Source: Thiohalophilus thiocyanatoxydans
Lineage (GTDB): Bacteria; Pseudomonadota; Gammaproteobacteria; UBA6429; Thiohalophilaceae
Assembly (NCBI RefSeq): GCF_004366735.1
Contig: NZ_SOQX01000006.1
Span: forward strand, 62,001-126,000
DNA length: 64,000 bases
Direction of reading: 5' to 3'
Shown: in pieces, positions 19,274-26,221 of the stretch
Numbering within the stretch: the first letter of the stretch is position 1
Layout: every line of letters begins with the position of its first letter
Notes under the pieces: model-generated
The model's database searches: none
Seen by the model: only the letters and a program-made list of their open reading frames with translations
Told to the model about the DNA's origin: nothing
Translations under genes and position numbers: made by a program

Positions 19274-19918
19274 GTGCATCAGAAAAAACTGCTACTGTTC
19301 GTGGGGCTGATACTGTTATACAGCAATGCAGTTTTCAGTCAGTCGCTCGAGGAAGACAAGACGCATGTCCGGACATGGAACCGCTTTGCGGATCAGACGC
19401 TGGCACTGCACAACAAACTGATCGATGAGCTGCCGGTAAAACGTGAAACCGACAGCGGCGGGTATGCGCATCTGCCGGATTTCTATCAGGAAGAGTCCTA
19501 TTATCACAATGGCAAGCTGATCAGCCGGCTGCAACGCGAGTCCGAAACCGGTAAGCCGCATGTCATCGAGGTTTTCATTCGTGATGATCAGGGCCGGGTG
19601 GTGCGGGACTACACCGCAGCCTATTTACCCGAATACCACAACGCACCAACCCAGACCCTGGTGAGTTTGCACGCCTATAATGGCGAACTACATGCCTTTC
19701 GCAGTTTCGATGCGTCTGGGGAGCTGGTGGTGGAACGCTGTACCGGCACGCTGGAGGGCAAGGAGGTCAATTTGCTCCAGGACCTGGATCAGATATTCCA
19801 GGCCGCACAGTTGGATGAGGAGCTTCAACAGACCCGGGAATACCGCCGCTGTTTTGAAGGCCTGCCGCGGGAACCGGGCAAGTATCTGCGCCCAACCGGC
19901 CTTTCAGGCAAGGGCTAG
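19274..19918 (+). CDS. Secreted protein of unknown function
   Basis: 214 aa from GTG at 19274, chosen because a strong AGGAGG site ends five bases upstream. The signal peptide is KKLLLFVGLILLYSNAVFSQ. The mature part has no recognised domain; it is rich in charged residues (PDFYQEESYYHNGKLISRLQ, VFIRDDQGRVVRDYTA). The stop codon TAG is the first TAG of a CTAG heptad repeat (GGCTAG), so the C-terminus may have been set by that element. Confidence 0.7.
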   Translation: MHQKKLLLFVGLILLYSNAVFSQSLEEDKTHVRTWNRFADQTLALHNKLIDELPVKRETDSGGYAHLPDFYQEESYYHNGKLISRLQRESETGKPHVIEVFIRDDQGRVVRDYTAAYLPEYHNAPTQTLVSLHAYNGELHAFRSFDASGELVVERCTGTLEGKEVNLLQDLDQIFQAAQLDEELQQTREYRRCFEGLPREPGKYLRPTGLSGKG

Positions 19919-19954
19919 TATCTGGCTCCTGGCGTCTAGATACTAGCCCCTGCC
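19916..19954. repeat. CTAG heptad repeat, copy 2 (family B)
   Basis: Units of seven (CTAGTAT, CTGGCTC, CTGGCGT, CTAGATA, CTAGCCC, CTG). GCTAGTATCT and AGATACTAGC are exact inverse arms. The block separates the convergent secreted-protein and folD genes and includes the former's stop codon. Confidence 0.75.
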
Positions 19955-19972
19955 CGAAGGGCATGAAGGGCA

Positions 19973-20830
19973 TCAGGTATCGTGAAAGTTGTTGCAGGCG
20001 TCCACGGTATTTTGCAGCAGCATGGCCACGGTCATGGGCCCGACCCCGCCGGGAACCGGCGTGATCCAGGCGGCGTTTTTGCTGGCGCTGGCAAAATCCA
20101 CGTCACCGATCAGGCTGCCGGTTTCGGTCCGGTTGATACCCACGTCGATCACCGTGGCGCCGGGCTTGATCCATTCGCCGTCAACGACCCCCGGCTTGCC
20201 GACGGCCACCACCACGATTTCGGCTTCACGCACTTTCTGTTCCAGATCTTTGGTAAAGCGGTGGCAGACTGTCACCGTGGCACCGGCCAGGAGTAACTCC
20301 AGTGCCATCGGGCGGCCGACATGGTTGGAAGCCCCGACCACCAGCGTGTCCTGTCCCATGACCGGCTGGCCGGTACTCTCCAGCAGGGCGATGACGCCGC
20401 GTGGAGTACAGGGGCGCAACACCGGCATACGCACCGCCAGACGGCCGATGTTGTAGGGGTGGAAACCGTCCACATCCTTGTCCGGCTTGATGCGTTCGAT
20501 CACGGTCTCCTGATCGATGTGCGCCGGCAACGGCATCTGTACCAGAATCCCGTCCACCACCGGATTGGCATTCAGTTCGTCGATCAGGGTCAATAACCGG
20601 TCCTGCTCGGTGTCCTCCGGCAGGTCATAGGCGTAAGAGTTGATGCCGGCCTCATCACAGCCCTTGCGCTTGTTGCGCACATAGACCTCCGAGGCGGGGT
20701 GGTTCCCCACCAGAATCACCGCCAGGCCCGGCGCCCGCTTGTCGGCCGCGAGTCGCTCGTCCACCTGCTGTTTCACCAGTTGGCGGCGGGCGGCGGCAAT
20801 TGCCTTGCCATCGATAGTCTGGGCTGTCAT
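19973..20830 (-). CDS. folD: Methylenetetrahydrofolate dehydrogenase / methenyltetrahydrofolate cyclohydrolase
   Basis: 285 aa bifunctional enzyme linking 5,10-methylene-THF and 10-formyl-THF. Signatures: [14 protein letters not shown] (catalytic lysine), [55 protein letters not shown] (NADP site, cut here to its key features GASNHVGRP) and [15 protein letters not shown]. Here the usual VVGRSNIVG arginine position reads VVGASNHVG, a substitution worth noting in the nucleotide site. The gene is divergent from the tRNA cluster. Confidence 0.95.
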   Translation of the reverse strand: MTAQTIDGKAIAAARRQLVKQQVDERLAADKRAPGLAVILVGNHPASEVYVRNKRKGCDEAGINSYAYDLPEDTEQDRLLTLIDELNANPVVDGILVQMPLPAHIDQETVIERIKPDKDVDGFHPYNIGRLAVRMPVLRPCTPRGVIALLESTGQPVMGQDTLVVGASNHVGRPMALELLLAGATVTVCHRFTKDLEQKVREAEIVVVAVGKPGVVDGEWIKPGATVIDVGINRTETGSLIGDVDFASASKNAAWITPVPGGVGPMTVAMLLQNTVDACNNFHDT

Positions 20831-20932
20831 AGGAGTCGGTCCGATTTCAAGTTAGCGTGGGATTAAAACCCTGTTATGATCGCATGATAGCGGCGTCAGG
20901 CCAAGCATTCGGCGAAAATGACAGCAATTTCA

Positions 20933-20961
20933 TTGACCTGCATCGCCCGGGTGCGTATTAT
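20933..20961 (+). promoter_or_regulatory. Sigma70-type promoter for the tRNA cluster
   Basis: TTGACC at 20933-20938 and TATTAT at 20956-20961 with an ideal 17-base spacer. The predicted start falls about seven bases before tRNA-Pro. It could drive tRNA-Pro and tRNA-Arg together, since no terminator separates them. Confidence 0.7.
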
Positions 20962-20974
20962 CGCCGCCTTTATA

Positions 20975-21051
20975 CGGGGAATAGCGCAGTCTGGTAGCGC
21001 GCCTGCTTTGGGAGCAGGATGTCGGGGGTTCAAATCCCTCTTCCCCGACCA
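20975..21051 (+). tRNA. tRNA-Pro (anticodon UGG)
   Basis: 77 nt with encoded CCA. Acceptor CGGGGAA pairs with TTCCCCG, T-arm GGTTCAAAT. The anticodon stem CCTGC/GCAGG encloses TTTGGGA, anticodon TGG, reading CCA and other proline codons. Confidence 0.96.
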
Positions 21052-21063
21052 GAATCAAGCTTT

Positions 21064-21395
21064 GCGCCCGTAGCTCATCCGGATAGAGCATCGGCCTTTA
21101 AGCCTCGTCTGAAATGACGAACCAGGAGCCTTTGCAGGGAAACCGAACCTGCAGAGTGGATCGCACTGTATCGGGGGAACCTTAACAGTTCGGCTGATGG
21201 CAATCCCGAGGAAACCGGTGGTTCGCCCTCTGGGCAATGTGATAAAATCACCGGGATCCGTAGAGGCCATACGTGCGGCACCTGAGACGGTGAAGAGATG
21301 GTCCAGACCCCAAACGGAAGCGATTTCCGGCAGCGAAAGCTGTAGCGGGTAAGCTAAGCCGAGGGTAGCAGGTTCGAGTCCTGCCGGGCGCACCA
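21064..21395 (+). tRNA. tRNA-Arg (anticodon UCU), interrupted by a group I intron
   Basis: Two exons form one tRNA: 21064-21098 and 21354-21395, with encoded CCA. Acceptor GCGCCCG pairs perfectly with CGGGCGC, D-stem GCTC/GAGC, anticodon stem TCGGC/GCCGA, T-arm GCAGG/CCTGC. After joining, the loop reads CUUCUAA, anticodon UCU, decoding AGA/AGG. GGA in the D-loop (A20) and C35 are arginine identity elements. The five-base variable loop excludes serine. The gene is split between bases 34 and 35, the same place as in cyanobacterial tRNA-Leu(UAA). Confidence 0.9.
21099..21353 (+). ncRNA. Group I self-splicing intron in tRNA-Arg
   Basis: 255 nt with no ORF of note. The last exon base is U and the last intron base is G, as group I splicing requires. 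P1: exon CUU (21096-21098) pairs with GAG (21127-21129), giving the U-G pair at the splice site; a UCGUC/GACGA hairpin extends the P1 loop. P4: CGGG in 21172-21182 with CCCG in GGCAATCCCGAG (Q element, about 21199-21210). P7: GGCCAT (21265-21270) with ATGGTCC (21298-21304), one bulged base, in the setting GTAGAGGCCAT ... AAGAGATGGTCC. A GAAA-capped hairpin CAGC/GCTG (21331-21342) resembles the P9 of the cyanobacterial tRNA-Leu intron. Exact P3, P6 and P8 pairings were not drawn. Confidence 0.88.
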
Positions 21396-21580
21396 AGTAC
21401 CTAAAGCAATGGGGTAGAGGTCGTATATGACTCCATTGCGAGATTGAGGCGAGGACGAGAACCTGCGTTATAAATCAGGCAGGTTCGACAAATCGGCAGG
21501 GATAGCCGATTTGGACGTCGCGAAGCGACGCCCGCAGGGCGAGGGGCAGGAGCCCCGAGTCAGTCCTGCCGGGCGCGCCA
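21396..21580 (+). other. Highly folded segment ending in a second copy of the tRNA-Arg 3' end
   Basis: The last bases, AGTCCTGCCGGGCGCGCCA (21562-21580), repeat the tRNA-Arg 3' end (21377-21395) with one difference. Between the copies lie consecutive exact stem-loops: GCAATGG/CCATTGC (21406-21439), GAACCTGC/GCAGGTTC (21459-21486), AAATCGGC/GCCGATTT (21490-21512), CGTCGC/GCGACG (21516-21530), GCCC/GGGC (21530-21540) and GGGGC/GCCCC (21543-21556). There is no matching tRNA 5' half, so it is not a second tRNA. It may be a residual integrated element bounded by att-like repeats, or a structured RNA co-transcribed with the tRNA. Confidence 0.6.
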
Positions 21581-21588
21581 TACTCAGG

Positions 21589-21620
21589 TTCTAGTAACTA
21601 GTTACTAGTGTCTAGTATAT
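21589..21620. repeat. CTAG heptad repeat, copy 3 (family B)
   Basis: Four exact-period units CTAGTAA, CTAGTTA, CTAGTGT, CTAGTAT between the folded segment and tRNA-His. CTAGTAACTAG and CTAGTTACTAG are inverse of each other, so it can form a hairpin. Confidence 0.7.
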
Positions 21621-21639
21621 CGGTACTGTTTAGTTCTAT

Positions 21640-21716
21640 GGTGGCTGTAGCTCAGTTGGTAGAGTGCAGGATTGTGGCTCCTGTTGTCGTGGGTTCGATT
21701 CCCATCAGCCACCCCA
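21640..21716 (+). tRNA. tRNA-His (anticodon GUG)
   Basis: 77 nt counting the extra 5' G at position -1 (21640), which faces C73; CCA is encoded. Acceptor GTGGCTG/CAGCCAC, anticodon loop ATTGTGG containing GTG, T-arm GGTTCGATT. Confidence 0.95.
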
Positions 21717-21725
21717 TCTGACCCG

Positions 21726-21758
21726 CGGGCTGTCTTGTTCAAGACAGCCCGTTTTTAT
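21726..21758 (+). terminator. Rho-independent terminator after tRNA-His
   Basis: An 11-bp perfect stem, CGGGCTGTCTT (21726-21736) with AAGACAGCCCG (21741-21751), GTTC loop, followed by TTTTTATTT. Confidence 0.92.
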
Positions 21759-21819
21759 TTCATCTTTCTTCGCATTCCTTAAATAAAATATCTAAAGCTT
21801 AATATTTAAAGTAAGTGTG

Positions 21820-21935
21820 CCGAATATCAGTACAGATATGAGGTGTTGCCGGGCCTTCCAGGACCGTCGAGCCAATCATGGTGTGTCCTGGAAGGCCTGG
21901 CAGTACCGCTTAAAACCCAGGCGACAGATATTCGG
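21820..21935. repeat. Nested inverted repeat (family F, copy 1)
   Basis: The inner arms GGCCTTCCAGGAC (21852-21864) and GTCCTGGAAGGCC (21885-21897) are exact inverses around a 20-base loop. The outer arms CCGAATATC (21820-21828) and GATATTCGG (21927-21935) also match exactly. The gap between tRNA-His and the Spy-like gene (21717-22106) holds this and the terminator only. A related element lies at 34497-34545. It could be a non-autonomous transposon or a regulatory RNA structure. Confidence 0.65.
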
Positions 21936-22106
21936 AGCAGTTGTTTGAGCAGACGTCATCGGGCAAATTATATGAATAATTCCCCGTTCCGGAATAAGCG
22001 ATAAGAATGTTTCTCTATTTAGCCTGTACATTGACATGGGACAGAAATCTGCTTCGCTTTAAAGTGACAGAATTTACTGTTAATTGAATCTATCAGGAGA
22101 CGGGAA

Positions 22107-22673
22107 ATGAGCTATCCAAGACTATTAAGCGTATTGGCATTTTGCCTGACCTTGCCGTTTTCTCTGCCTGTCAGTGCGCACGGTGGTCAAGGCATGGGCA
22201 TGATGGGGCAGATGGATGAGGATGATTACCGGGGCCGTATGATGCAGCAACGCGGAATGATGGGTGGCCAGGGAATGATGGGCGACATGGGCATGATGAA
22301 TGGCCAGGGAATGATGGGTGGCATGGGCATGATGAATGGCCACGGCATGATGGGCGGCATGGGACCGGTGATGCAGCTGGATCTGGACGATAAGCAGCGC
22401 GATGCGATTCGTCAGATGCAGCGGGATATGCAAAAGCAGAACTGGGAGCGCATGGGTGAGATGATGGAATTACGCCATCAGCTGCAGGATGTCATGCAGG
22501 CGGAAAATCCGGACCCGGCTGCGGCGGGCAAAATCTACGACAAGATGGCCAAACAACGCAAGCAGATGTTTATGGATCACATGGAGGCCCGCAACAAGGT
22601 GATGGAGAAACTGACCGACGAGCAGCGTGAGCAGCTGCGCCAATACCGGGGGCAGGGAATGATGATGGAGTAG
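22107..22673 (+). CDS. Methionine-rich periplasmic Spy/CpxP-family protein
   Basis: 188 aa. Signal peptide with cleavage after PVSAH, then a Met/Gly-rich region (about residues 31-88) built on 12-residue units (GQGMMGDMGMMN, GQGMMGGMGMMN, GHGMMGGMG). The C-terminal helical part has LTDEQREQLRQYRG, the LTxxQ type motif of Spy/CpxP periplasmic chaperones and CnrX-like metal sensors. Clustered methionines can bind Cu(I), so a role in copper or envelope stress is plausible but inferred. It is a single-gene unit with its own terminator. Confidence 0.75.
   Translation: MSYPRLLSVLAFCLTLPFSLPVSAHGGQGMGMMGQMDEDDYRGRMMQQRGMMGGQGMMGDMGMMNGQGMMGGMGMMNGHGMMGGMGPVMQLDLDDKQRDAIRQMQRDMQKQNWERMGEMMELRHQLQDVMQAENPDPAAAGKIYDKMAKQRKQMFMDHMEARNKVMEKLTDEQREQLRQYRGQGMMME
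22266..22364 (+). repeat. 36-bp tandem repeat encoding Met-Gly units
   Basis: Two full 36-base units (22266-22301, 22302-22337) and a partial third unit, each starting GGCCA and encoding a 12-residue Met/Gly unit. Being in frame, unit gain or loss would change protein length without a frameshift. Confidence 0.8.
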
Positions 22674-22696
22674 CAGCCGGATCCCGGCTATGGAAC

Positions 22697-22718
22697 AGGC
22701 CGCTTCGGCGGCCTTTTT
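22697..22718 (+). terminator. Rho-independent terminator after the Spy-like gene
   Basis: AGGCCGC (22697-22703), TTCG loop, GCGGCCT (22708-22714), then a T run. Confidence 0.9.
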
Positions 22719-22817
22719 CAGGTCTTAATATATATGGTATTTCGTATATGTTATCGTTCCCGATTCAAGTCCTTACCAATTCGAATGGACGCCAAACATG
22801 AAGTGAAGGAAACACCC

Positions 22818-23090
22818 ATGAGCCGTTTGCATGTACATATTGCCGTGGCAGATATCGACAAGAACATCGGCTTTCATTCCAGTCTGTTCGGCAGCGAGCC
22901 AAACGTGATCAAGCCCGACTATGCCAGGTGGGGGCTGCAAAACCCGAGCTGAACTTTGCCATCTCCACCCGGGGTGGCCACAGCCCAGTCTGGATCATAT
23001 CGTCATCCAGGCGGGGAATGCGGCGGAGCTGCAAGCCATTCGCCAGCGCCTGGATAGTGCCGACATCAATCCTGAATACACTTTTTACTG
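22818..23090 (+). pseudogene. Broken ArsI/CadI-type glyoxalase (arsenic/cadmium-induced) gene
   Basis: The first frame gives MSRLHVHIAVADIDKNIGFH and SEPNVIKPDYARWGL, the opening of the ArsI (C-As lyase)/CadI family, then stops at 22952. Homology continues in a second frame (ELNFAISTRGGHSP) and a third (SLDHIVIQAGNAAELQAIRQ, RLDSADI), so at least two frameshifts are present. The family's C-terminal part with the metal-binding cysteine pair is missing, replaced by a CGCAGAG-type repeat at 23101. It is not functional as it stands. Confidence 0.8.
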
Positions 23091-23100
23091 TTTGTTGAAG

Positions 23101-23247
23101 TTAACGCAGAGGGCGCGGAGTCGCAGAGGCGCAGAGAAGATAATTTTTGGGGCGAGTACTCATGTGTTCATCGTTATCTTTCCCGAAGTCATGTCTCCGC
23201 TGATTGGTGCTGCTTAAATACTCCGCGACTCCGCGTCCTCCGCGTTT
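23101..23247. repeat. CGCAGAG-type inverted pair, copy 4 (family C)
   Basis: The left arm (23101-23139) starts TTAACGCAGAGGGCGCGGAG. The right arm (23219-23247) ends GACTCCGCGTCCTCCGCG. The spacer is about 80 bases. It truncates the ArsI-like pseudogene and separates it from hypD. Confidence 0.75.
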
Positions 23248-23273
23248 GTTCCAGAGCCAGTCAAAAAAGGGGA

Positions 23274-24368
23274 TCAGGCGGCAGGTTTGCGGACGTTGCT
23301 CCACCAGATCCGGCAGGCGCCTTCGTCGGAAACCATGCAGGGGCCGATGGGATTGCGGGGGGTGCAGGCCGCGCCGTACAGCTTGCACTCGGTCGGATAG
23401 ATCTTGCCCAGCACCACCCGGGCACAGTCACAGCCCGGCGGCATTTCGCCGGCCCGCTTGCGGGCCTCATCCTGATAGCCGGGATATTTCAGCCGGGCAT
23501 CGTGAGCCGTGTATTTCCGGGTCAGACCAAAACCGGAAGCGGGAATGGTACCGATACCGCGCCAGTTGGCATCGGTGACCTGCATGACCTCGTACAAATG
23601 CTTTTTCGCCTGGGCGTTACCCTCTTCGGTGACCAGTTCGGGATAACAGTTGTCCAGAAACGGCTTATCTTCCAGTAATTGCCGCAGGCTGGAATAGAAG
23701 GCGGCCAGCAGGCTTTCATTATTAAAACCGGCCACGGCGGCGGGGAGCTGATGCTGCTCGACGACAAAGTGCCACTCCTTCGCGCCCATGACGGTGGCCA
23801 CATGTCCCGGCGCCACCAGGCAATCGAAACCGGGTTCGTCCGACGCCAGCAACATGGCTACCGCCGGCCAGGTCAGTCGGCCCGAGAGCAGTAGCAACAG
23901 GTTGTCCGGCACGCCCTCGGCCAGCATGGCGGCCACCGGCGCGGTGGTGGTTTCAAAGCCGGCGGCGAAGAACACGACATCTTTATCAGGATTGTCCCGG
24001 GCGATCCGGACTACATCGGTGGGCGAGGCCACCGGGCGAATGTCGGCGCCTCGGGCTTTGGCCTGTTCCAGCGAGCGCACCTCGCTTTTGCGCACGTTGA
24101 CCGGGACCCGCAACATATCGCCGAAGGCCACCAGAATGACCTCCTCGTTCAGCGCTATCTGAATGGCCTCATAGACGTCCTCTTCGGGGCAGACGCAAAC
24201 GGGACAGCCGGGGCCGGGAATCAATTCGATGTTGTCGGGCAGGGCACTGCGCAGGCCGGCCTGGGTGATCGAGCGTTCGTGCCCGCCGCACACGTTCATG
24301 ATGCGCACTTTCTCCGGCAAGGGCAGTTGCCGGATCTGTTGCAGCCATTGTTGGGCGTTCAGACTCAT
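23274..24368 (-). CDS. hypD: Hydrogenase maturation factor HypD
   Basis: 364 aa. With HypC it builds the Fe(CN)2CO unit of the [NiFe] site. Signature cysteines: NVCGGHERSI, IPGPGCPVCVCP, and the C-terminal [4Fe-4S] cluster region GCDCARVVLGKI, ECKLYGAACTPRNPIGPCMV. Length is normal. It is the last gene of the hydrogenase locus, after hypB. Confidence 0.97.
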   Translation of the reverse strand: MSLNAQQWLQQIRQLPLPEKVRIMNVCGGHERSITQAGLRSALPDNIELIPGPGCPVCVCPEEDVYEAIQIALNEEVILVAFGDMLRVPVNVRKSEVRSLEQAKARGADIRPVASPTDVVRIARDNPDKDVVFFAAGFETTTAPVAAMLAEGVPDNLLLLLSGRLTWPAVAMLLASDEPGFDCLVAPGHVATVMGAKEWHFVVEQHQLPAAVAGFNNESLLAAFYSSLRQLLEDKPFLDNCYPELVTEEGNAQAKKHLYEVMQVTDANWRGIGTIPASGFGLTRKYTAHDARLKYPGYQDEARKRAGEMPPGCDCARVVLGKIYPTECKLYGAACTPRNPIGPCMVSDEGACRIWWSNVRKPAA

Positions 24369-24383
24369 CAGCGATTATCCATC

Positions 24384-25214
24384 TCAGGGATGGGCCGCGT
24401 CGCCGGCATGCAACCGGGCGCCATCCGCCTGGATTTTGGGCAATACCGTTTCGCCCTGTTCAAGCCGCTGTTGATGGGCGGTCAGTGCGTTATCCAGCCA
24501 GTCGAACCATGCTTGCATGCCCTGCTGGCGGGTGGCCGACAGCGACAGCATGGGGGCCGGGTTGGCCAGTTGTCGCAGGCAGTGCTCGGCTTTTTGCGGA
24601 TCGAAATCATCCAGTACCGCCAGCAGGTCGGTCTTGGTCAGCAGCATCAGATCGGCAGCCCGGAACATGACCGGATACTTGGCCGGCTTGTCGTCCCCTT
24701 CGGTCACCGAGAGCAGGGTGATGTTGTGGTGATGGCCGAGATCGAAACTGGCCGGGCAGACCAGGTTGCCGACGTTCTCGATAAAGATCAGATCGTAATC
24801 GGCCAGGTTCAGTTGATGCAGGGCATCGTGCACCATGTGGGCATCCAGGTGACAGGCACTGCCGGTAGCGATCTGGATCGCCGTAACCCCTCTGGCGCGG
24901 ATGCGCTCGGCATCGTTCTCGGTCTCCAGATCCCCTTCGATGACGGCAATGCGATACTGATCGGCCAGGGCATCGATGGTTGCCTCGAGCAGGGCGGTTT
25001 TACCGCTGCCGGGGGAGGACATCAGGTTGATGGCCAGAACCCCGTGTTGATCAAAGTGTTGACGGTTATGCAGGGCCTGGTGATCGTTTTCCGACAATAG
25101 ACTTTGCAGTACCGTCACCGCCGATTTGCCGTCGGCAGTTTTTTCCAGCTTGCCGGCCGGTTGCAGCAGGTGCCGGTTACCGGAAGTAACGTTACAGCCA
25201 CAGGTATCACACAT
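24384..25214 (-). CDS. hypB: Hydrogenase nickel-incorporation GTPase HypB
   Basis: 276 aa from the ATG at 25214, chosen because it gives the conserved N-terminal CxxCGC nickel site (MCDTCGCNV). The G domain has a P-loop MSSPGSGKTALLE and a conserved metal site CPASFDLGHH. Unlike many HypB proteins there is no histidine-rich stretch after the N-terminal motif, so nickel storage is not expected. It delivers nickel with HypA. A 15-base gap separates it from hypD. Confidence 0.96.
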   Translation of the reverse strand: MCDTCGCNVTSGNRHLLQPAGKLEKTADGKSAVTVLQSLLSENDHQALHNRQHFDQHGVLAINLMSSPGSGKTALLEATIDALADQYRIAVIEGDLETENDAERIRARGVTAIQIATGSACHLDAHMVHDALHQLNLADYDLIFIENVGNLVCPASFDLGHHHNITLLSVTEGDDKPAKYPVMFRAADLMLLTKTDLLAVLDDFDPQKAEHCLRQLANPAPMLSLSATRQQGMQAWFDWLDNALTAHQQRLEQGETVLPKIQADGARLHAGDAAHP

Positions 25215-25245
25215 ACCGACTCCTTTTTCAATAAGTTCTAAAGCG

Positions 25246-25349
25246 AACCACCAAGACACCAAGGCACAAAGATTTAAAGAGACATAAAGCTATTTTTATC
25301 TCGGGCTTTTATATCAATTTTTTCTTTGTGTCTTCGTGTCCTGGTGGTA
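25246..25349. repeat. ACCAAGACAC-type inverted pair, copy 1 (family D)
   Basis: ACCACCAAGACACCAAGGCA (from 25246) is matched in inverse by CTTTGTGTCTTCGTGTCCTG continuing to GTGGT (to 25349), with an AT-rich spacer of about 50 bases. It sits inside the hyp operon between hypA and hypB. A second copy is at 47203-47284. Confidence 0.75.
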
Positions 25350-25361
25350 AGCATTGTTTTG

Positions 25362-25736
25362 TTAACGAGTAGCCGTTTCCTTGTCCGTTGCACGATCCAG
25401 TTCGAGGCTGGCCAGCAGCATTTCGTCGCCGCTCAATAAACGGGTTTGCCAGTGCCCGCAATGTCCGCAGATCAGTTTGTTGGCCGAGGTGGCCTCGGAC
25501 TCGGCGCCGCATTGCCGGCATTCGAGACGAATGGGTAGCAGTTCAATCTCCAGCGTCGCGGCTTCGGCAATGCTGCCGGCCATGGCGATCGGAAAGGCCT
25601 GTTGCAGCAATTGCGGCTCGATACCGGACAAGGGGCCGATCTGTACCGTGATCCGGTGCACGGCGTCGGCCCGGTTTTCCTGGGCCACCCGTTCGATCTG
25701 GCTTAACATGCTCTGGCAAATCGACAGCTCATGCAT
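25362..25736 (-). CDS. hypA: Hydrogenase nickel-incorporation protein HypA
   Basis: 124 aa. The MHELS start, with nickel-binding His2, and the zinc site with two CxxC pairs (CRQCGAES, LICGHCGH) are intact. It hands nickel to the large subunit precursor with HypB. Its start overlaps the hypC stop by eight bases. Confidence 0.95.
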   Translation of the reverse strand: MHELSICQSMLSQIERVAQENRADAVHRITVQIGPLSGIEPQLLQQAFPIAMAGSIAEAATLEIELLPIRLECRQCGAESEATSANKLICGHCGHWQTRLLSGDEMLLASLELDRATDKETATR

Positions 25737-25971
25737 TGGATAACGCCGATTCGGCGGCCAGGATTTCGTCGAACAGTTCCCAGCTGGAGCGGGCATCCTG
25801 TTCGCTGATCTTTTGGATCGCGTAGCCCACGTGCACCATCACATAATCGCCAGGCTCGACTGCATCGTCCTGCAACATGAACAGGCTGATATCCCGTTCC
25901 ACGCCTTTGGCTTCGCAACGGGCGGTGTAGCCGTTGATCTCGACAATTTGCATGGGAATGCCAAGGCACAT
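25729..25971 (-). CDS. hypC: Hydrogenase assembly chaperone HypC
   Basis: 80 aa from the ATG at 25971, giving the required MCLGIPMQI start in which Cys2 binds the iron precursor. DYVMVHVGYAIQKI is the other family signature. The upstream open frame is not conserved. It lies between a small membrane protein and hypA with overlapping ends. Confidence 0.95.
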   Translation of the reverse strand: MCLGIPMQIVEINGYTARCEAKGVERDISLFMLQDDAVEPGDYVMVHVGYAIQKISEQDARSSWELFDEILAAESALSNA

Positions 25972-25973
25972 GG

Positions 25974-26207
25974 TTATTCTCGCTTCATCCGTTGGGGTTG
26001 CCGGGCCGGGGCAGATCTGTGCCTGAGATAGACAACAAGCACCACCCCCGCAAACAGCATGAGCAGGTGATCCGGCTGGGTCAGAAGGTGCCACAGACCA
26101 GTGGCCAATCCCTGCGGGTGTTCGCCTGAAGGGTGGGCGTGACTGATAGCGCTGACCAGCAGGCCGGTCGTGGTCAAAAGTGACTGTTTGATGGTTCGCT
26201 GTCGCAT
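25974..26207 (-). CDS. Small membrane protein with HupE/UreJ-like motif
   Basis: 77 aa. An N-terminal hydrophobic segment ending in SAISHAHP looks like a signal peptide. It is followed by GLWHLLTQPDHLLMLFAGVV and a second hydrophobic segment, then a basic tail (RHRSAPARQPQRMKRE). The H-L-T-x-x-D-H-L-L pattern recalls the HupE/UreJ nickel-transport family, but the protein is less than half the usual length. It sits between the large subunit gene and hypC, so a hydrogenase-related role is inferred only. Confidence 0.55.
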   Translation of the reverse strand: MRQRTIKQSLLTTTGLLVSAISHAHPSGEHPQGLATGLWHLLTQPDHLLMLFAGVVLVVYLRHRSAPARQPQRMKRE

Positions 26208-26221
26208 GAATGTTCCCCTTT

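Noticed and set aside
21064-21395. tRNA-Ser(GCU) or tRNA-Lys(UUU) as the spliced product
   Set aside because: Serine tRNAs need a long variable arm, and the Lys reading would make the intron end in C instead of G. A20 in the D-loop favours arginine.
21396-21580. Second tRNA or tmRNA
   Set aside because: There is no acceptor 5' strand matching the CGGGCGC 3' strand, no D-arm, and no tag-peptide frame; only the 3' end is tRNA-like.
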